This document shows, one piece after another, positions 63,447 to 64,000 of a stretch of DNA of 64,000 bases. Under the pieces are notes generated by a model that saw only the letters and a list, made by a program, of their open reading frames with translations, did not search any database and was not told the origin of the DNA. This DNA comes from Loktanella sp. (GTDB lineage: Bacteria > Pseudomonadota > Alphaproteobacteria > Rhodobacterales > Rhodobacteraceae). Position numbers and translations under genes: made by a program. Position 1 is the stretch's first letter. Every line of letters begins with the position of its first letter. The stretch covers positions 310,001 to 374,000 of the forward strand of contig JAFPBO010000051.1 in the NCBI GenBank assembly GCA_017390475.1. The letters run 5' to 3'.

Positions 63447-64000
63447 CCCGGATCATCGGACCTGACGACATGGATGCCATCTCGCTTGGCGGTGCCTTTC
63501 TGGGCACCGGCGGCGGCGGCGACCCCTATATCGGTAAACTGATGGCACGCGCGATGATGACCCAGCACGGCCCGGTCAAGGTCGTCAATGCCGCCGATGT
63601 GCCTGACGATGCGCTTTGCGTGCCGGTCTGCATGATGGGCGCGCCGACCGTGATGGTCGAAAAGCTGCCCAATGGCGACGAAGCCCTTGCCGCCCTGCGC
63701 GCGCTGGAGGCCTATCTGGGCCGCAAAGCCGATTTCCTGATCTGCATCGAGGCGGGCGGGCTGAATTCCACCATCCCCTTTGCCGTGGCCGCCGCCACCG
63801 GCCTGCCGCTGATCGACGGCGACGGCATGGGGCGCGCCTTCCCCGAATTGCAGATGGTCAGCCTGACCCTGCACGACATTTCCGCCACGCCGATGGTGAT
63901 CGCCGATGACAAGGGCAATACGGGCGTGCTGAACGCCGTGTCCAACCAATGGACCGAACGTCTGGCCCGTGCGGCGACGGTGGAAATGGGTGGCGCGGCT
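63443..64000 (+). CDS. DUF917 protein 2, 3' end missing
   Basis: 186 codons visible, running off the window end. It starts on an ATGA overlap with the first DUF917 gene. It shares the same N-terminal signature (LGTGGGGDPYIGKL) and IDGDGMGRAFPELQM, so it is a tandem paralogue, but the two diverge elsewhere (for example SLTLHDISATPMVI against TYAIYGHRSTPSVM). The paralogues may form a heteromer or act on successive intermediates. Confidence 0.85.
   Translation, partial: MTRIIGPDDMDAISLGGAFLGTGGGGDPYIGKLMARAMMTQHGPVKVVNAADVPDDALCVPVCMMGAPTVMVEKLPNGDEALAALRALEAYLGRKADFLICIEAGGLNSTIPFAVAAATGLPLIDGDGMGRAFPELQMVSLTLHDISATPMVIADDKGNTGVLNAVSNQWTERLARAATVEMGGAA

Overview
The window looks like chromosomal DNA from an alphaproteobacterium of the Rhodobacteraceae (Roseobacter-type). 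The evidence is the high GC content, a PIN-domain protein of the RSP_2648 type, the dgt-argS-SPOR-nagZ-scpA-scpB gene order, a cysteine-poor DksA, a two-gene Entner-Doudoroff unit, a TakP-type TRAP transporter, and many copies of the short GC-rich plus AT-rich element seen at gene ends in this family. No rRNA, tRNA, insertion sequence, prophage or CRISPR array was recognised. Gene density is high and most genes are intact.

Layout. 1-7.3 kb: end of a dCTP deaminase gene, then a long minus-strand run (dgt, argS, SPOR protein, nagZ, scpA, scpB, small protein) for chromosome segregation, cell wall recycling and nucleotide pools. 7.3-17.7 kb: erpA-xth, dksA with an FAD monooxygenase, a moxR / DUF2927 lipoprotein / small membrane protein / VWA module, an M48 peptidase, and an rlmI-PIN-ydeI operon. 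17.8-20.4 kb: edd-eda with a perfect LacI-family type palindrome upstream. 20.7-28.1 kb: an iron-siderophore uptake locus (AraC regulator, TonB receptor, ABC transporter, and a probable remnant of a further gene). 28.2-33.2 kb: glnE, a YbaK protein, a DUF2852 protein behind twin operator-like sites, and bpt. 33.2-40 kb: a TakP-like TRAP transporter with an unusually long DctM, facing a Cache-domain two-component system. 40-47.6 kb: a YghU-type GST, a Ca/Na antiporter, ilvBN behind a complete Val/Leu/Ile attenuator, an EF-hand protein, a nucleoside hydrolase and SelO. 47.6-48 kb: an array of seven palindromes. 48-54.7 kb: two cyclophilins, pgk, fba, ftsB and adh, interrupted by two lower-GC accessory genes, a GIY-YIG nuclease and a HEPN-like protein. 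54.7-64 kb: a MalT-like regulator, a peptide-type ABC importer without a visible binding protein, a HyuA-like protein and two tandem DUF917 proteins, the last cut by the window end.

The best candidates for under-described biology are the HyuA/DUF917 catabolic cluster (possibly hydantoin or thiohydantoin chemistry), the two low-GC single-gene islets (GIY-YIG nuclease with an unassigned C-terminal domain, bracketed by inverted copies of one palindrome; HEPN-like protein), the ilv leader attenuator, the 52-bp-period palindrome array, and the paired ATGTRAA-N5-TTCACAT sites. Functions are assigned by recognising families from translated sequence; no search was run.
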